Shown: one piece after another, positions 42,108-50,577 of the stretch
Layout of the letters: each line of letters begins with the position of its first letter
Position numbering within the stretch: position 1 is the stretch's first letter
Assembly: GCA_020073015.1 (NCBI GenBank)
Contig: JAIQFZ010000002.1
Coordinates: forward strand, 59,853 to 123,852
Direction of reading: 5' to 3'
DNA length: 64,000 nucleotides
Origin: Terriglobia bacterium
Lineage (GTDB): Bacteria > Acidobacteriota > Terriglobia > Terriglobales > Acidobacteriaceae
Translations under genes and position numbers: made by a program
Notes under the pieces: model-generated
What the model was told of the DNA's origin: nothing
Database searches by the model: none
What the model saw: only the letters and a program-made list of their open reading frames with translations

Positions 42108-42654
42108 GATGGCGTTACCTCGATTATAGAGTGACCGCAGCCCGTCGGCGGGAAAACTTGTTTTCCGGATACCACTCCCTCGGTATCCCGCCCTGATTAC
42201 TTAGACTCCGGCGACAGACTCGGAGTTCCATCAATAAACAATTTATTTTCAATACGATGGGACATGGTACGGCCGTTTCCATGCTTTGAGAGGAACGTAC
42301 GCCGGTAACGCAGCGTTTTGGCAACTTCTGGCAGGCTGCGGAAAGACTCCATCGCCAGTCGGGTCTTGGGAAGGGCACGAACTTCACCAGCTGCGGAAGA
42401 ACTCGATGTTGCACTTGATTTTGGGTGGCGCAGCGATTTATCGCTGCGATAACTGGCTTATTTTCAGTGTCGGCTTTAGCCGCTGAGGTGAGACTGTTCA
42501 CCTGGAAGTACTTTTTCCGCCGCCTGTTCAGTTGTAACGCAACTGCCGCAGAATCATGGCCGGCTTTTTAGCCGCGGAGGTTGGCAGTGGGTAGTCGACT
42601 TGGTTTTCCGCGACCTAACCCTGGGGCTCATGACGATGGCTGAATCCCGCTCCC
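42108..42654. other. Noncoding region with repeat remnants
   Basis: About 550 bases without a convincing gene between the sigma factor start and the downstream minus-strand gene. It contains a 60-base element (42337-42395: GCGGAAAGACTCCATCGCCA and on through GGGAAGGGCACGA). The same element recurs at 56,228-56,290 (GCGGAAAAACTCCATCGCCG and onward), so this is a dispersed sequence, probably noncoding. Short palindromes such as GCGATTTATCGCTGCGATAA lie beside it. Confidence 0.5.
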
Positions 42655-43359
42655 TCAGTTCGGCTGCGCAGTGCTCGCTGGCGGTTTCGCGGGCGGGGTG
42701 GCGGCAGGCTTCGGTTTCTTCTTCGCTGCGGGCTTTTTCGGAGGCTCGGTGTCATCGACGACGATCTTCCTGGGCGGCGCAGGCGGCGCGGCTTGCAGCG
42801 TCTTGATCTGGACCCGCAGCCGCGCCAACTCCTCTTCTTTGGCAGTGGCCAGTTTCTGCATGCGCTCACCAAAGCTCCGGCGCGCGCCCTCCAGACCGCT
42901 CATGTCGTTGCTCAGAGTCTGAAACTCGTCTTTCGAACCGAACGCTCCGGCGGATTCCACCACCGATCCAAACACGTCATACAAAGCATCCAGGTTGCGA
43001 TAGAGCTTGAAACTGGCGGCGAGGTCCTCGGGCGAGTTGCTCAACTGCGCGATGATATCGGGGAGCGCGAACTGCAGATTTCGCTGGATCGACTCCACGT
43101 TGGCCTGCGTTTGCCGTTTGGTCGACGAATCCGTTTTCCACCGATCGATGCGGGTTTTTTCCAGATCCGCCTGCATGTTCTGCGCCGTCTGCTTGACTTG
43201 CGCCAGAATGCCGTTCAGTTCGTTTACCGATGCGTACGGCACCGGAGGCTGGGTCGCGGCTGGTGCTCCGCTTGTCTCCTGCGCCGCCGTCCCGGACGGC
43301 CATAGCAGGGCAAGAGAAACGATCGCACACAGCGGAAGACTGTTTCGAGAGATTGACAT
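42655..43359 (-). CDS. Secreted coiled-coil protein with Pro/Lys/Ala-rich tail
   Basis: 234 residues. The start is fixed by GGAG five bases before the ATG; the apparent frame extends further upstream only through the reverse of a tRNA gene. A signal peptide (1-27) is followed by a helical body (VNELNGILAQVKQTAQNMQADLEKTRID; LEGARRSFGERMQKLATAKEEELARLRVQIKTL). The basic, disordered tail (PPKKPAAKKKPKPAATPPAK) could touch peptidoglycan or nucleic acid. Family not recognised. Confidence 0.7.
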   Translation of the reverse strand: MSISRNSLPLCAIVSLALLWPSGTAAQETSGAPAATQPPVPYASVNELNGILAQVKQTAQNMQADLEKTRIDRWKTDSSTKRQTQANVESIQRNLQFALPDIIAQLSNSPEDLAASFKLYRNLDALYDVFGSVVESAGAFGSKDEFQTLSNDMSGLEGARRSFGERMQKLATAKEEELARLRVQIKTLQAAPPAPPRKIVVDDTEPPKKPAAKKKPKPAATPPAKPPASTAQPN

Positions 43360-43474
43360 TGGGCTCCGACGTGTCATTGGGTTTGCATCCCATATCGTAG
43401 ATGAGTTTGACTCCGCGGGGAAGGTGGGCGAGAATTGATTAGCCAGTTTCCCTTGGCATGGGTTGTCTTGTATT

Positions 43475-43550
43475 GGGCCTGTGGCGCAGCTGGGAGCGCG
43501 CTTCCATGGCATGGAAGAGGTCGTCGGTTCGATCCCGACCAGGTCCACCA
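43475..43550 (+). tRNA. tRNA-Ala (GGC)
   Basis: A 76-base cloverleaf. The acceptor GGGCCTG pairs with CAGGTCC (one G-U pair), the anticodon stem CTTCC/GGAAG encloses ATGGCAT, giving anticodon GGC, and the T-arm is GTCGG-TTCGATC-CCGAC. The 3' CCA is encoded. Anticodon GGC reads GCC and GCU alanine codons. It lies between two minus-strand genes. Confidence 0.95.
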
Positions 43551-43656
43551 AATCTCCTTGCATTCTTAGACGGGCATGTGTCGAGAGCAAGGCGGTCGTG
43601 TCACCGCGTGTGTCCCGACCTGCCGTTGTGACGCTCACAGCACCAATTCCGCCAGC

Positions 43657-44400
43657 CTACTTCTTCAAGTTCTCCGCCAGAAAGCTGATCGTACGTTGCC
43701 AGGCGTCGGCAGCATCCTCGGCGCGGTATCCGTCTTTGTTATTCGGATTTTCGAAGGCGTGGCCCGCGTCCGCGTAGATCTTGATATCCACTTTCTTGCC
43801 TAATTTCTTGAGCGCCTGTTCAAACTTGTTGACGTCGTCCGGCGTGATCCCACGATCCTGGCCGCCAAACAGTCCAAGAATCGGAGCGTGGATCTTCTTC
43901 AACGCGTCAGCGTCGGTGGCAAGATGGCCGTAGTTGATCACGGTCGCGGCCAGAGACGGTTCCTGCAGCGCTACGTCCAGCGAGTACCCTCCGCCCATGC
44001 ACCATCCGATGGAACCGATGCGGTCCTTTTTCACACTCGGTTGGGACTGGAGAAATTCAACTGCAGCGTGCAGATCGCGCTTGGCGCGGTCTTCGGGAAG
44101 GCCACGCGCCAATTCGTGCGCGATGTCGGGCGTCGCTGCGACTCGGCCGCGATACAGATCGATCGCCAGCGCGACGTAGCCCTGGTCCGCCAGCTTCGAG
44201 GCTTGGTCCTTCACCCAATCGTTTAGCCCCCACCATTCGTGAATCACGACCAGCGCCGGGAATGGCCCTTTGCCCGCAGGCGTGTAGAGAGCACCCTGCA
44301 CAGTTTCGTCGCCACTCTTGTACGAGACGGTCTTGCCGTCGGCGGCAAAGGACAGGGCGGCAAACAGAATAACGAACATCAGCAAGCAGACTCTCTTCAT
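43657..44400 (-). CDS. Secreted dienelactone-hydrolase family protein
   Basis: 247 residues with a signal peptide (1-19). The alpha/beta-hydrolase core has VVIHEWWGLNDWVKDQASKLADQGYVALAIDLY, the nucleophile cysteine in GSIGWCMGGGYSLD (~134), the acid in LFGGQDRGITPDD and the histidine in YADAGHAFENPN. This is the DLH family (carboxymethylenebutenolidase type) with its cysteine nucleophile. Export to the periplasm is unusual for the classical aromatic pathway, so the true substrate is uncertain. Confidence 0.9.
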   Translation of the reverse strand: MKRVCLLMFVILFAALSFAADGKTVSYKSGDETVQGALYTPAGKGPFPALVVIHEWWGLNDWVKDQASKLADQGYVALAIDLYRGRVAATPDIAHELARGLPEDRAKRDLHAAVEFLQSQPSVKKDRIGSIGWCMGGGYSLDVALQEPSLAATVINYGHLATDADALKKIHAPILGLFGGQDRGITPDDVNKFEQALKKLGKKVDIKIYADAGHAFENPNNKDGYRAEDAADAWQRTISFLAENLKK

Positions 44401-44523
44401 GGCTTACGTCCTTTCAGTTCGGCGGTGCTGGCGGTACAGCCTGGCCAGCATCCCAAGCAGCAACACCGCCAACATGGCGGAAGTATGTATGTTCGCATTG
44501 CGGAATGCTAGCCTGAAATCGCG

Positions 44524-45411
44524 ATGTGCGAATTGCGGCTCCATTCCTGGTCACTGATTGCCGCCGTGCTGATGTTGCTGGCCGAGAGCACATCGGCCAC
44601 CACTCCCGGCCGCTGGAAGCTCACGTACCAGCCAACCCGCGTTGTAAACGGCGCGCCGGTTCTGTTTCGTGTTACGACCCCGAAGCCGGTGCGCACGCTC
44701 TCGGGCCAGTGGCTCGGTCACGAGGTCTCCTTCAGCTTCGATGAGGGGCAAAAGGCTTGGTTCGCGCTGGCCGGTGCGAGTCTGGAGACCAAGCCCGGAG
44801 CCTATCCCATCGAACTCACCGCCGAAACGGCCTCTGGAAAGCCGCTGACTTACCAGCAGCGAATCAGCCTGCAGCGCCAGCGTTATCCGCGCGCGATCCT
44901 GAAAGTGCCGGGGCGTTACACCGCCCCCAGTCCGGAAGAACTTCACCAGATCGAACAGGACAAGGAAATCAAGGCCGAGGCTTTCAAAACGCTCAGCGCC
45001 GGCCGGGAATGGAAAGGTTCCTTCACTCGACCGGTCGAGGCCGAAATCTCCGACGTGTTTGGCGTGCAGCGTGTGTTCAATGGCACCGTGCAGAGCACCC
45101 ACCAGGGCCTCGACTTCCGTGTCCCCCCAGGCACGCCGGTGGCAGCTCTCAACCGTGGCCACATCCTCCTGGCCCGTCCTCTTTTTTTTGAAGGAAACTG
45201 CGTGGTGATCGACCACGGCCAGGGCCTGTTAACCCTCTATCTCCACCTGTCGAAATTCCTGGTCAAGGAAGGAGACACCGTGGAAAAAGGCCAGCAGATC
45301 GCGCTCAGCGGCGGCACCGGGCGCGCCACCGGCCCTCATCTGCATCTGGCCGTGCGCTGGCAGGGCATCTACCTGAACCCGGCCGGACTGTTCTCCCTTC
45401 GGTTGCCGTGA
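44524..45411 (+). CDS. M23-family peptidase (LytM domain)
   Basis: 295 residues. A signal peptide (~8-25) precedes an Ig-like domain (~30-125), and the LytM domain runs ~180-290. Zinc-ligand blocks are STHQGLDFRVPPGTPV (H-x3-D) and TGPHLHLAVRW (HxH), with VVIDHGQGLLTLYLHL between them. It either cuts peptidoglycan cross-links or acts as an amidase activator; both zinc motifs are intact, so a hydrolase is more likely. Confidence 0.9.
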   Translation: MCELRLHSWSLIAAVLMLLAESTSATTPGRWKLTYQPTRVVNGAPVLFRVTTPKPVRTLSGQWLGHEVSFSFDEGQKAWFALAGASLETKPGAYPIELTAETASGKPLTYQQRISLQRQRYPRAILKVPGRYTAPSPEELHQIEQDKEIKAEAFKTLSAGREWKGSFTRPVEAEISDVFGVQRVFNGTVQSTHQGLDFRVPPGTPVAALNRGHILLARPLFFEGNCVVIDHGQGLLTLYLHLSKFLVKEGDTVEKGQQIALSGGTGRATGPHLHLAVRWQGIYLNPAGLFSLRLP

Positions 45412-45484
45412 ACGACTTTCAATCGAGTTGATCTGGAACATCTTCTGATCACGGATCGTGCGCTGCAACACCAGCACTAAACTG

Positions 45485-45513
45485 TTGCGTATTGTTTCCT
45501 CCGCGTTTATAGT
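45485..45513 (+). promoter_or_regulatory. Sigma-70-like promoter of the candidate sRNA
   Basis: TTGCGT (45485-45490), exactly 17 bases, TATAGT (45508-45513). Transcription would begin near 45,520 in a gap with no downstream plus-strand gene. Confidence 0.55.
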
Positions 45514-45519
45514 TTTTCA

Positions 45520-45622
45520 GCTACCGTGCAGCACAAGCGATTCGGGGGAAGCGCTAGCAGATTTGCTGACCGGGAGTGACGGGGACCCGACGACCCCCTC
45601 ATCGGGTCCCCGGTTTGCTTTT
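45520..45622 (+). ncRNA. Candidate ~100-nt intergenic sRNA
   Basis: It is bounded by a promoter-like TTGCGT-N17-TATAGT and by a strong intrinsic terminator. Short internal stems (AGCG...CGCT; AGCAGATTTGCT) precede the terminator. No reading frame with a ribosome site is seen. It is not a match to a family I can name. Because there is no gene after it on this strand, the transcript would be free-standing. Confidence 0.5.
45581..45622 (+). terminator. Intrinsic terminator of the candidate sRNA
   Basis: GGGGACCCGA (45581-45590) pairs perfectly with TCGGGTCCCC (45602-45611), followed by GGTTTGCTTTT. It is the strongest plus-strand terminator I noticed in the window and could also end read-through from the M23 gene. 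Confidence 0.8.
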
Positions 45623-45699
45623 GAAGGAAGGTCGCTTTCAGAACGCTGCGGAAAAGCTCGCGCTTCGTATCAGGGCATCGCTTTAGCGATGACGTAACT

Positions 45700-45870
45700 C
45701 GCCTAACTTTCAACTGCCCCTTTAGGGGCCGCGTGAGTACTCGTTTTCGGACAATCCGGTAGAGCGAAAGAACCGAGAATCGAGCCCCAGAGGGGCGAAC
45801 CAACTTAGCCCAGCGCTTCAGCGCTGGGGCGAATGGAAGGGATGATTCAAGTCCTGGAGGGACGGCCCAG
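45700..45870. repeat. Cluster of REP-like palindromes
   Basis: GCCCCTTTAGGGGC-like (~45,717-45,731), CCCAGAGGGGCG (~45,785), AGCGCTTCAGCGCTGGGG (~45,811-45,828) and TCCTGGAGGGACGG (~45,852) follow each other in the gap between the sRNA and the end of lhr. These are short GC palindromes, typical of dispersed acidobacterial repeats. No gene is present. Confidence 0.5.
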
Positions 45871-45903
45871 CTCTCACGCGCACTCTTTAGAAACTGTGGA
45901 GTA

Positions 45904-48900
45904 CTACAACCCCGCAGCCAGCAGCGTTTCTCCCTCGGCCACCCACACTCCATCCAGGAATGTGACACTTCGTCCCGAGATGGCTGGAATGCGTTCGCCC
46001 GGCACAACGATGCCCACCAGGTTCAGCGGATCGGCTGCCGCGATCGTCACGCGCTCTCCCGTGAGGGGCAGTTTGCGATGGGCCCGCAGCGATTCCACCG
46101 CTACCGGCAGCGCGAATTGTTCTCCGAGGAATCCGTCCACGAACCGCCCGCCGCGCACTTCCGCTCGATCTTCGAGACGGCGGAAGGCAATCTGTAATTC
46201 ACGCCAGCGCGGCAGATTGGTTTCCCGCACCAGCAAGTCGCGAAACACCACGCCGTAGCGCCGCAGCAACATCCAGCAGCACGATTCCACGCTGCGATCG
46301 CGGTCCGCACCTTCGGTGTGCAGCAGAGACCATCGCCCAGCGGCATGTCGCGGACGCCGCGCTTTTCCCAGCCCGCTTCCAGAAACATTCTTCGGCGTGA
46401 CCAGCGCACGCAGGTTCTCGAACCCGTCGGCCGTCACCAGTCCAGCCGCCACCAGTTCCCACAACCCGGTCTCCACTTCCGCTTTGAGTTTGCCCGTGGC
46501 TCGCACCAGGTCAGGGAAAAACAGCGCCCCGCGCTGTTTGAGGAGTTCCAGCAAGCCTTGTGCGTTGTGGCTCAGAAACGAGGTCGAAGAATCCTCGGCT
46601 CCGGGATGGTGTGGCCGCATCCAGTCCGCATCCTCGCGAACAAAAAACGCAATCGGCGCCACCCGCGTCGGAATCACCCGCCGCCGATTCTCCCGCGTTC
46701 CTCCATCGTCATCCCCGCCCGCTTCGAGCGTGGCCGGATGCGGCGACAGACGTCCCCATCCCACCGCGCCCGCCAGGCAAAGCTGATCCAGATGGGCGGG
46801 ATCGTACGCGGTGATGCGACGCCCCAGCACAAACCGTTCCCACGCGCTCGCCGGGATTTCAAAACCCTGCAACTGCCGGATCACTTCCAGCGTTCCGTGT
46901 TCGCCGCGCACCTGAGTTCCCGGAGCGATGTGCTGCCAGCGCAGCAGCCAGTTCATGAACTGCGCCGCCGTGACCGGCTCAATCTGTTTGCGCAGGGTAG
47001 CAACGGTGAGCCGGTGAATCCGAGCCAGCAACCGCCGCTCGCACCACTCGTGTGGCGCGGGCGCCCCCGCCCGCGTGTCGTGTGCGGAGACTCCTGTCCG
47101 CGAGCCTGTTGTTGAATCGGCTGGCCGGAACTGCCCCCGCAAAACCGCGCCACTAGCCTCGATCCGCAGCAACGCCTTCTCGACTTCCGGCGCGGGAACG
47201 CCAATCAAGTCGCCCAGTTCGTCAGCCGTAGTCGGTCCAATGTGTGCCATCCAACCCTGCACCGCCGTCAGGACAGCATCCTCCAAACTGATCGTAGAGA
47301 CGCGGCTCGCCGCGTCTCCGGCCCGTTCACTCGCGATGGCAGACGCGGCAAGCCGCGTCTCTACGACCGGAGCTTGCGGATGCATGGCATGGAACAATGC
47401 GGCTCTCTCCGCCGCAACCCAATACCGCTGTCCCGAATCCTCCGCCACAAACGCCCGCCGCTCCGATTGCAGACGCTCGAAGAACGCCTCCCAGCCAGCG
47501 GTGAGCATCGAGCCACGGACCGCGAGCCCTTCCTGAGACCTGTGACCTGAGACCTGAGACCTGCCACTCGGCAACGCAACTAGCGTGTGCAGCACATCAT
47601 GCAACTCATCCGCGTCGCGCACATCCGGCCACGCCTCGGCCTGCACCTGCGCGATCGCGGCGGGATCCAGACCGCCCACTTCCTCCAGCACCGCCGCCGG
47701 CAACACGCGCCGCATCTCAACCGCCCGAGCCCGCCGTTCCTCGAGCGGCGCGTCATCAAGATACGCATATGGATTCGCATTCAGAATTTCGTGCGAGAAC
47801 TGCGACGGCACCGGTGTGTCCACCGCCAGGCATCGAATCCGACCCTCTTCGATCCCACGCAGCACGTCGCGCAGTCCGTCGATATCCAGCGCCTCGGTGA
47901 GCACATCCTTCATCACCTCGGCGATCAGCGGATGGTCTGGAATCTTGATGTCCCCTTCGATGTTCTCGAAGCACGCCGCCACATCTGGAAACACCGACGC
48001 CAGCAAATCGTCCGACCGGATCCGCTGGATTTGCGGCGGAACTTTCTTGCCGCCCTGAAAACGCAACAGAGCAAGGGCGCGTGTTGCATCCCATCGCCAG
48101 CGCGTCTGGAAGATGGGCGAGGCGAGCGCCGCCTGCTCAAGAATCGGCGCCATGCTTTCCGAATGCAGGAACTGGAAAACATCGGCCAGCGGGAAACTGT
48201 GCTGCTCGGCGAGCGCGATATTCAGACCGTTGTCCGTGGCCGCCGCTTGCAACTCAAAATTGAAACCGCGGCAGAACCGCTTGCGCAGCGCCAGTCCCCA
48301 GGCCTTGTTGATGCGTCCCCCAAACGGAGCGTGGATGATCAACTGCATCCCGCCGCCCTCGTCGAAAAATCGCTCGGCAATAATCGTGGCCTGGGTGGGC
48401 ACATCGCCCAGCACCGCACGGCCCTCGAGCACATACTGGATCAGTTGTTCGGCGCCTGCCTGATCCAGCCCGCACTCTTCACCCAGCCAGCTCACGACTT
48501 CACCAACCACCGGCAGGTTCCTCCATCCTTCCACCGGAATCACTCCAGCTAGCCGGTCGCTGATGTCCTTGCGCAACTGCCCGAGTTGCGCCGAAAGTTC
48601 CGCAGTGCGTGCCGGAGCCTCCCCGCGCCAGAACGGTATCCCCGGAGGAGCGCCGTGCGCGTCTTCCACCAGCAGCCGAGATGATCGGCCCTCGATCCGC
48701 CGAATTCGCCACGACGTATTTCCGAGCAGCATGACTTCCCCAGCCATGCTCTCGACCGCAAAATCCTCATCGACCGTGCCCACGACCACGCCGTCGGGTT
48801 CCGCCACCACCGTGAACAGGGCATTGTCGGGGATCGCGCCGCCGCTGGTGATGGCTGCGAGGCGTGCGCCCCGTCGAGCCCGCAACTTGCGATTGATGCG

Positions 48901-50451
48901 ATCATGATGCAGGTAGGCGCCGTAGCGTCCGCGTTGCGAGGCGATCCCCTCCGACAGCATCGTCAGCACCGCGTCGAACGTCGAGCGGGAAAGATTTCGA
49001 TACGGATAAGCGCGCGTCGCAAGTGCAAACAGCTCATCTTCATCCCAGCCGTCGTGGCTGGCGACTGTAGCGCCGGCGCCCTCGCCGGGGTCCCCATCAC
49101 GCCCGCTTTTGGCGTGATGGGGTGGATGGTCGGCTGTCGCGAGGCCACCTTGGCCTCGCTGCTGGGGACTGGACGCTGAAGCACAGCAAGCGACAATCTG
49201 CTGCGCCAGCACATCGAGCGAAGCTTCGGGAAAAATCAGCCGATCCAGATCCCCCGATCGAATTGCGCGGACAAGCACCGCGCACTCCGCCAGATCATCG
49301 CGGGTAGTGACAAAAAACCGTCCCTTGGGCACCGCGCCCCGCCAGTGCCCCGACCGGCCCACGCGCTGCAGCGCCACGGCAATCGAACGCGGCGAACTGA
49401 TATGGCACACCAGGTCCACCGTCCCGACATCAATTCCAAGCTCCAGCGAAGCCGTCGCGACCAGCACTTTCACCTGGCCTTCCTTGAGCTTCCTCTCCGC
49501 TTCCAGACGAAGCTTGCGCGACAGACTCCCATGATGCGCCGCCACATTGTCTTCGCCGATCCGCTCGCCCAGTTGGTGCGCCATCCGCTCCGCCAGGCGG
49601 CGAGTGTTTACGAAAATCAAAGTCGAGCGGTGACGGTTGACAAGCTGCACGATCCGTTCGTAAATCTCATCCCACATCTCGTTGGAAGCAACCGGCCCCA
49701 ACTCCGAAGATGGAACTTCGACCCCCAGATCGAGCGTGCGCTTGTGGCCGACGTTGACGATCACCGGATCCGGCCGCCCGTTGCCGGTCAAAAAGTGCGC
49801 CACTTCCTCGATCGGCTTCTGCGTGGCCGACAACCCAATCCGCACCGGTGGCCGATGCGTCAGCGCTTCCAGTCGCTCCAGCGACAGCGAGAGGTGCACG
49901 CCGCGCTTGTCGTCGGCCACCGCATGGATCTCATCCACGATCACGGTTTCAACATCGCGCAGAATGGCCCGGCTCTTCTCCGCCGTCAGCAGGAGGTAGA
50001 GCGATTCCGGCGTAGTCACCAGAATGTGCGGTGGCCGCTTCAACATCGCCCGCCGCTCTTTCATCAGCGTGTCGCCGGTGCGCACCGCCGTGCGGATCTC
50101 CGGCATCAGCAGGCCGCGCTCGCCCGCCATCTGGAGAATCTCCCCCAATGGCACTTCCAGATTCTTCTGAATGTCGTTGCCCAGAGCCTTCAGTGGAGAG
50201 ACATAGAGAACTTCGGTGCGGTCGTACAGTTCGCCCGCCAGCGCCTTGCAGACCAGCCGATCAATACAGGCGAGAAATGCCGCCAGCGTCTTGCCCGATC
50301 CGGTAGGAGCCGAGATCAGGGTAGTGTGCCCGGCCAGAATATGCGGCCATCCCTGCTCCTGTGGCTCAGTGGGAGTTCCAAAGTGCGAGACAAACCACTC
50401 CCGCACCAGTGGATGGGCCCAGGCAAGGGAGGGAAGTGCTGCGGACGACAT
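45904..50451 (-). CDS. lhr: Lhr-type large ATP-dependent helicase
   Basis: 1515 residues, close to E. coli Lhr length. The N-terminal SF2 core has Walker A APTGSGKT (~47-54), VDEIHAVADDKRG (box II), FVNTRRLAERMAHQLGE, and the motif VI region ALQRVGRSGHWRG. It is followed by a winged helix, the Lhr beta-barrel and a long C-terminal half. Lhr translocates 3'-5' on ssDNA and acts in repair; its C-terminal part resembles glycosylase-associated helix-turn-helix units. Several stretches (protein regions ~430-465, ~970-985, ~1035-1060, ~1120-1145) are encoded by palindromic or heptameric repeats and keep the frame; see separate entries. It is monocistronic and divergent from the PIN module. Confidence 0.9.
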   Translation of the reverse strand: MSSAALPSLAWAHPLVREWFVSHFGTPTEPQEQGWPHILAGHTTLISAPTGSGKTLAAFLACIDRLVCKALAGELYDRTEVLYVSPLKALGNDIQKNLEVPLGEILQMAGERGLLMPEIRTAVRTGDTLMKERRAMLKRPPHILVTTPESLYLLLTAEKSRAILRDVETVIVDEIHAVADDKRGVHLSLSLERLEALTHRPPVRIGLSATQKPIEEVAHFLTGNGRPDPVIVNVGHKRTLDLGVEVPSSELGPVASNEMWDEIYERIVQLVNRHRSTLIFVNTRRLAERMAHQLGERIGEDNVAAHHGSLSRKLRLEAERKLKEGQVKVLVATASLELGIDVGTVDLVCHISSPRSIAVALQRVGRSGHWRGAVPKGRFFVTTRDDLAECAVLVRAIRSGDLDRLIFPEASLDVLAQQIVACCASASSPQQRGQGGLATADHPPHHAKSGRDGDPGEGAGATVASHDGWDEDELFALATRAYPYRNLSRSTFDAVLTMLSEGIASQRGRYGAYLHHDRINRKLRARRGARLAAITSGGAIPDNALFTVVAEPDGVVVGTVDEDFAVESMAGEVMLLGNTSWRIRRIEGRSSRLLVEDAHGAPPGIPFWRGEAPARTAELSAQLGQLRKDISDRLAGVIPVEGWRNLPVVGEVVSWLGEECGLDQAGAEQLIQYVLEGRAVLGDVPTQATIIAERFFDEGGGMQLIIHAPFGGRINKAWGLALRKRFCRGFNFELQAAATDNGLNIALAEQHSFPLADVFQFLHSESMAPILEQAALASPIFQTRWRWDATRALALLRFQGGKKVPPQIQRIRSDDLLASVFPDVAACFENIEGDIKIPDHPLIAEVMKDVLTEALDIDGLRDVLRGIEEGRIRCLAVDTPVPSQFSHEILNANPYAYLDDAPLEERRARAVEMRRVLPAAVLEEVGGLDPAAIAQVQAEAWPDVRDADELHDVLHTLVALPSGRSQVSGHRSQEGLAVRGSMLTAGWEAFFERLQSERRAFVAEDSGQRYWVAAERAALFHAMHPQAPVVETRLAASAIASERAGDAASRVSTISLEDAVLTAVQGWMAHIGPTTADELGDLIGVPAPEVEKALLRIEASGAVLRGQFRPADSTTGSRTGVSAHDTRAGAPAPHEWCERRLLARIHRLTVATLRKQIEPVTAAQFMNWLLRWQHIAPGTQVRGEHGTLEVIRQLQGFEIPASAWERFVLGRRITAYDPAHLDQLCLAGAVGWGRLSPHPATLEAGGDDDGGTRENRRRVIPTRVAPIAFFVREDADWMRPHHPGAEDSSTSFLSHNAQGLLELLKQRGALFFPDLVRATGKLKAEVETGLWELVAAGLVTADGFENLRALVTPKNVSGSGLGKARRPRHAAGRWSLLHTEGADRDRSVESCCWMLLRRYGVVFRDLLVRETNLPRWRELQIAFRRLEDRAEVRGGRFVDGFLGEQFALPVAVESLRAHRKLPLTGERVTIAAADPLNLVGIVVPGERIPAISGRSVTFLDGVWVAEGETLLAAGL
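47051..47107. repeat. GC palindrome pair inside lhr
   Basis: GCGGGCGCCCCCGCCCGC and GCGGAGACTCCTGTCCGC lie in tandem in the coding sequence. The second is a variant of the CGCGGACA...TGTCCGCG family at 1027-1084. They encode the low-complexity stretch SRTGVSAHDTRAGAPAPHEW. Confidence 0.7.
47294..47366. repeat. GTAGAGACGCGGC inverted repeat inside lhr
   Basis: GTAGAGACGCGGC...GCCGCGTCTC is followed after a short spacer by AGACGCGGC-aa-GCCGCGTCTCTAC: two hairpins whose outer ends also pair with each other. It encodes VVETRLAASAIASERAGDAA and adjoining residues in Lhr without breaking the frame. Confidence 0.75.
47532..47566. repeat. Heptameric repeat inside lhr
   Basis: CCTGAGA-CCTGTGA-CCTGAGA-CCTGAGA-CCTGCCA, in perfect 7-base phase and identical in unit to the right arm of the intergenic element at 15,983. 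It encodes GRSQVSGHRSQEG in Lhr. Only one arm is present. Confidence 0.85.
49062..49165. repeat. Composite palindromic insertion inside lhr
   Basis: It contains GCGCCGGCG-ccctCGCCGG (the family at ~9016/14,592), then the perfect 12-bp hairpin CCCCATCACGCC-cgctttt-GGCGTGATGGGG, then GCGAGGCC-acctt-GGCCTCGC. Together they encode ~35-40 residues between ACCAS and DGWDEDELF, where other Lhr proteins join directly as far as I know. Confidence 0.75.
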
Positions 50452-50513
50452 TCAGGCATTCTAGCGGGAAATGTGAGTTTCGTAAATTGTTCGCCCGAAA
50501 CGGGTGTTTGACT

Positions 50514-50557
50514 TGACTATGAGTATGAATGTGAATATGATGAATATGAATAATCTT
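50514..50557. repeat. AT-rich TATGAA-type direct repeats before the PIN module
   Basis: TATGAG-TATGAA-TGTGAA-TATGA-TGAA-TATGAA in the 126-base gap between the divergent lhr and PIN-module starts. It is markedly AT-richer than its surroundings. Repeated short sites upstream of a toxin-antitoxin pair often serve as operators; that use is inferred. Confidence 0.5.
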
Positions 50558-50577
50558 GCTGACAAAATGGAGCTCAA

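Noticed and set aside
43463..43638. An N-terminal extension of the 42,655-43,359 gene and other frames reading VGIEPTTSSMPWKRAPSCATG
   Set aside because: This is the reverse strand of tRNA-Ala (GGC), a familiar false translation. The true start is at 43359.
45716..45845. The GC palindrome cluster as a terminator for lhr
   Set aside because: None of the stems is followed by a T tract in the lhr orientation, and similar palindromes occur in unrelated gaps.
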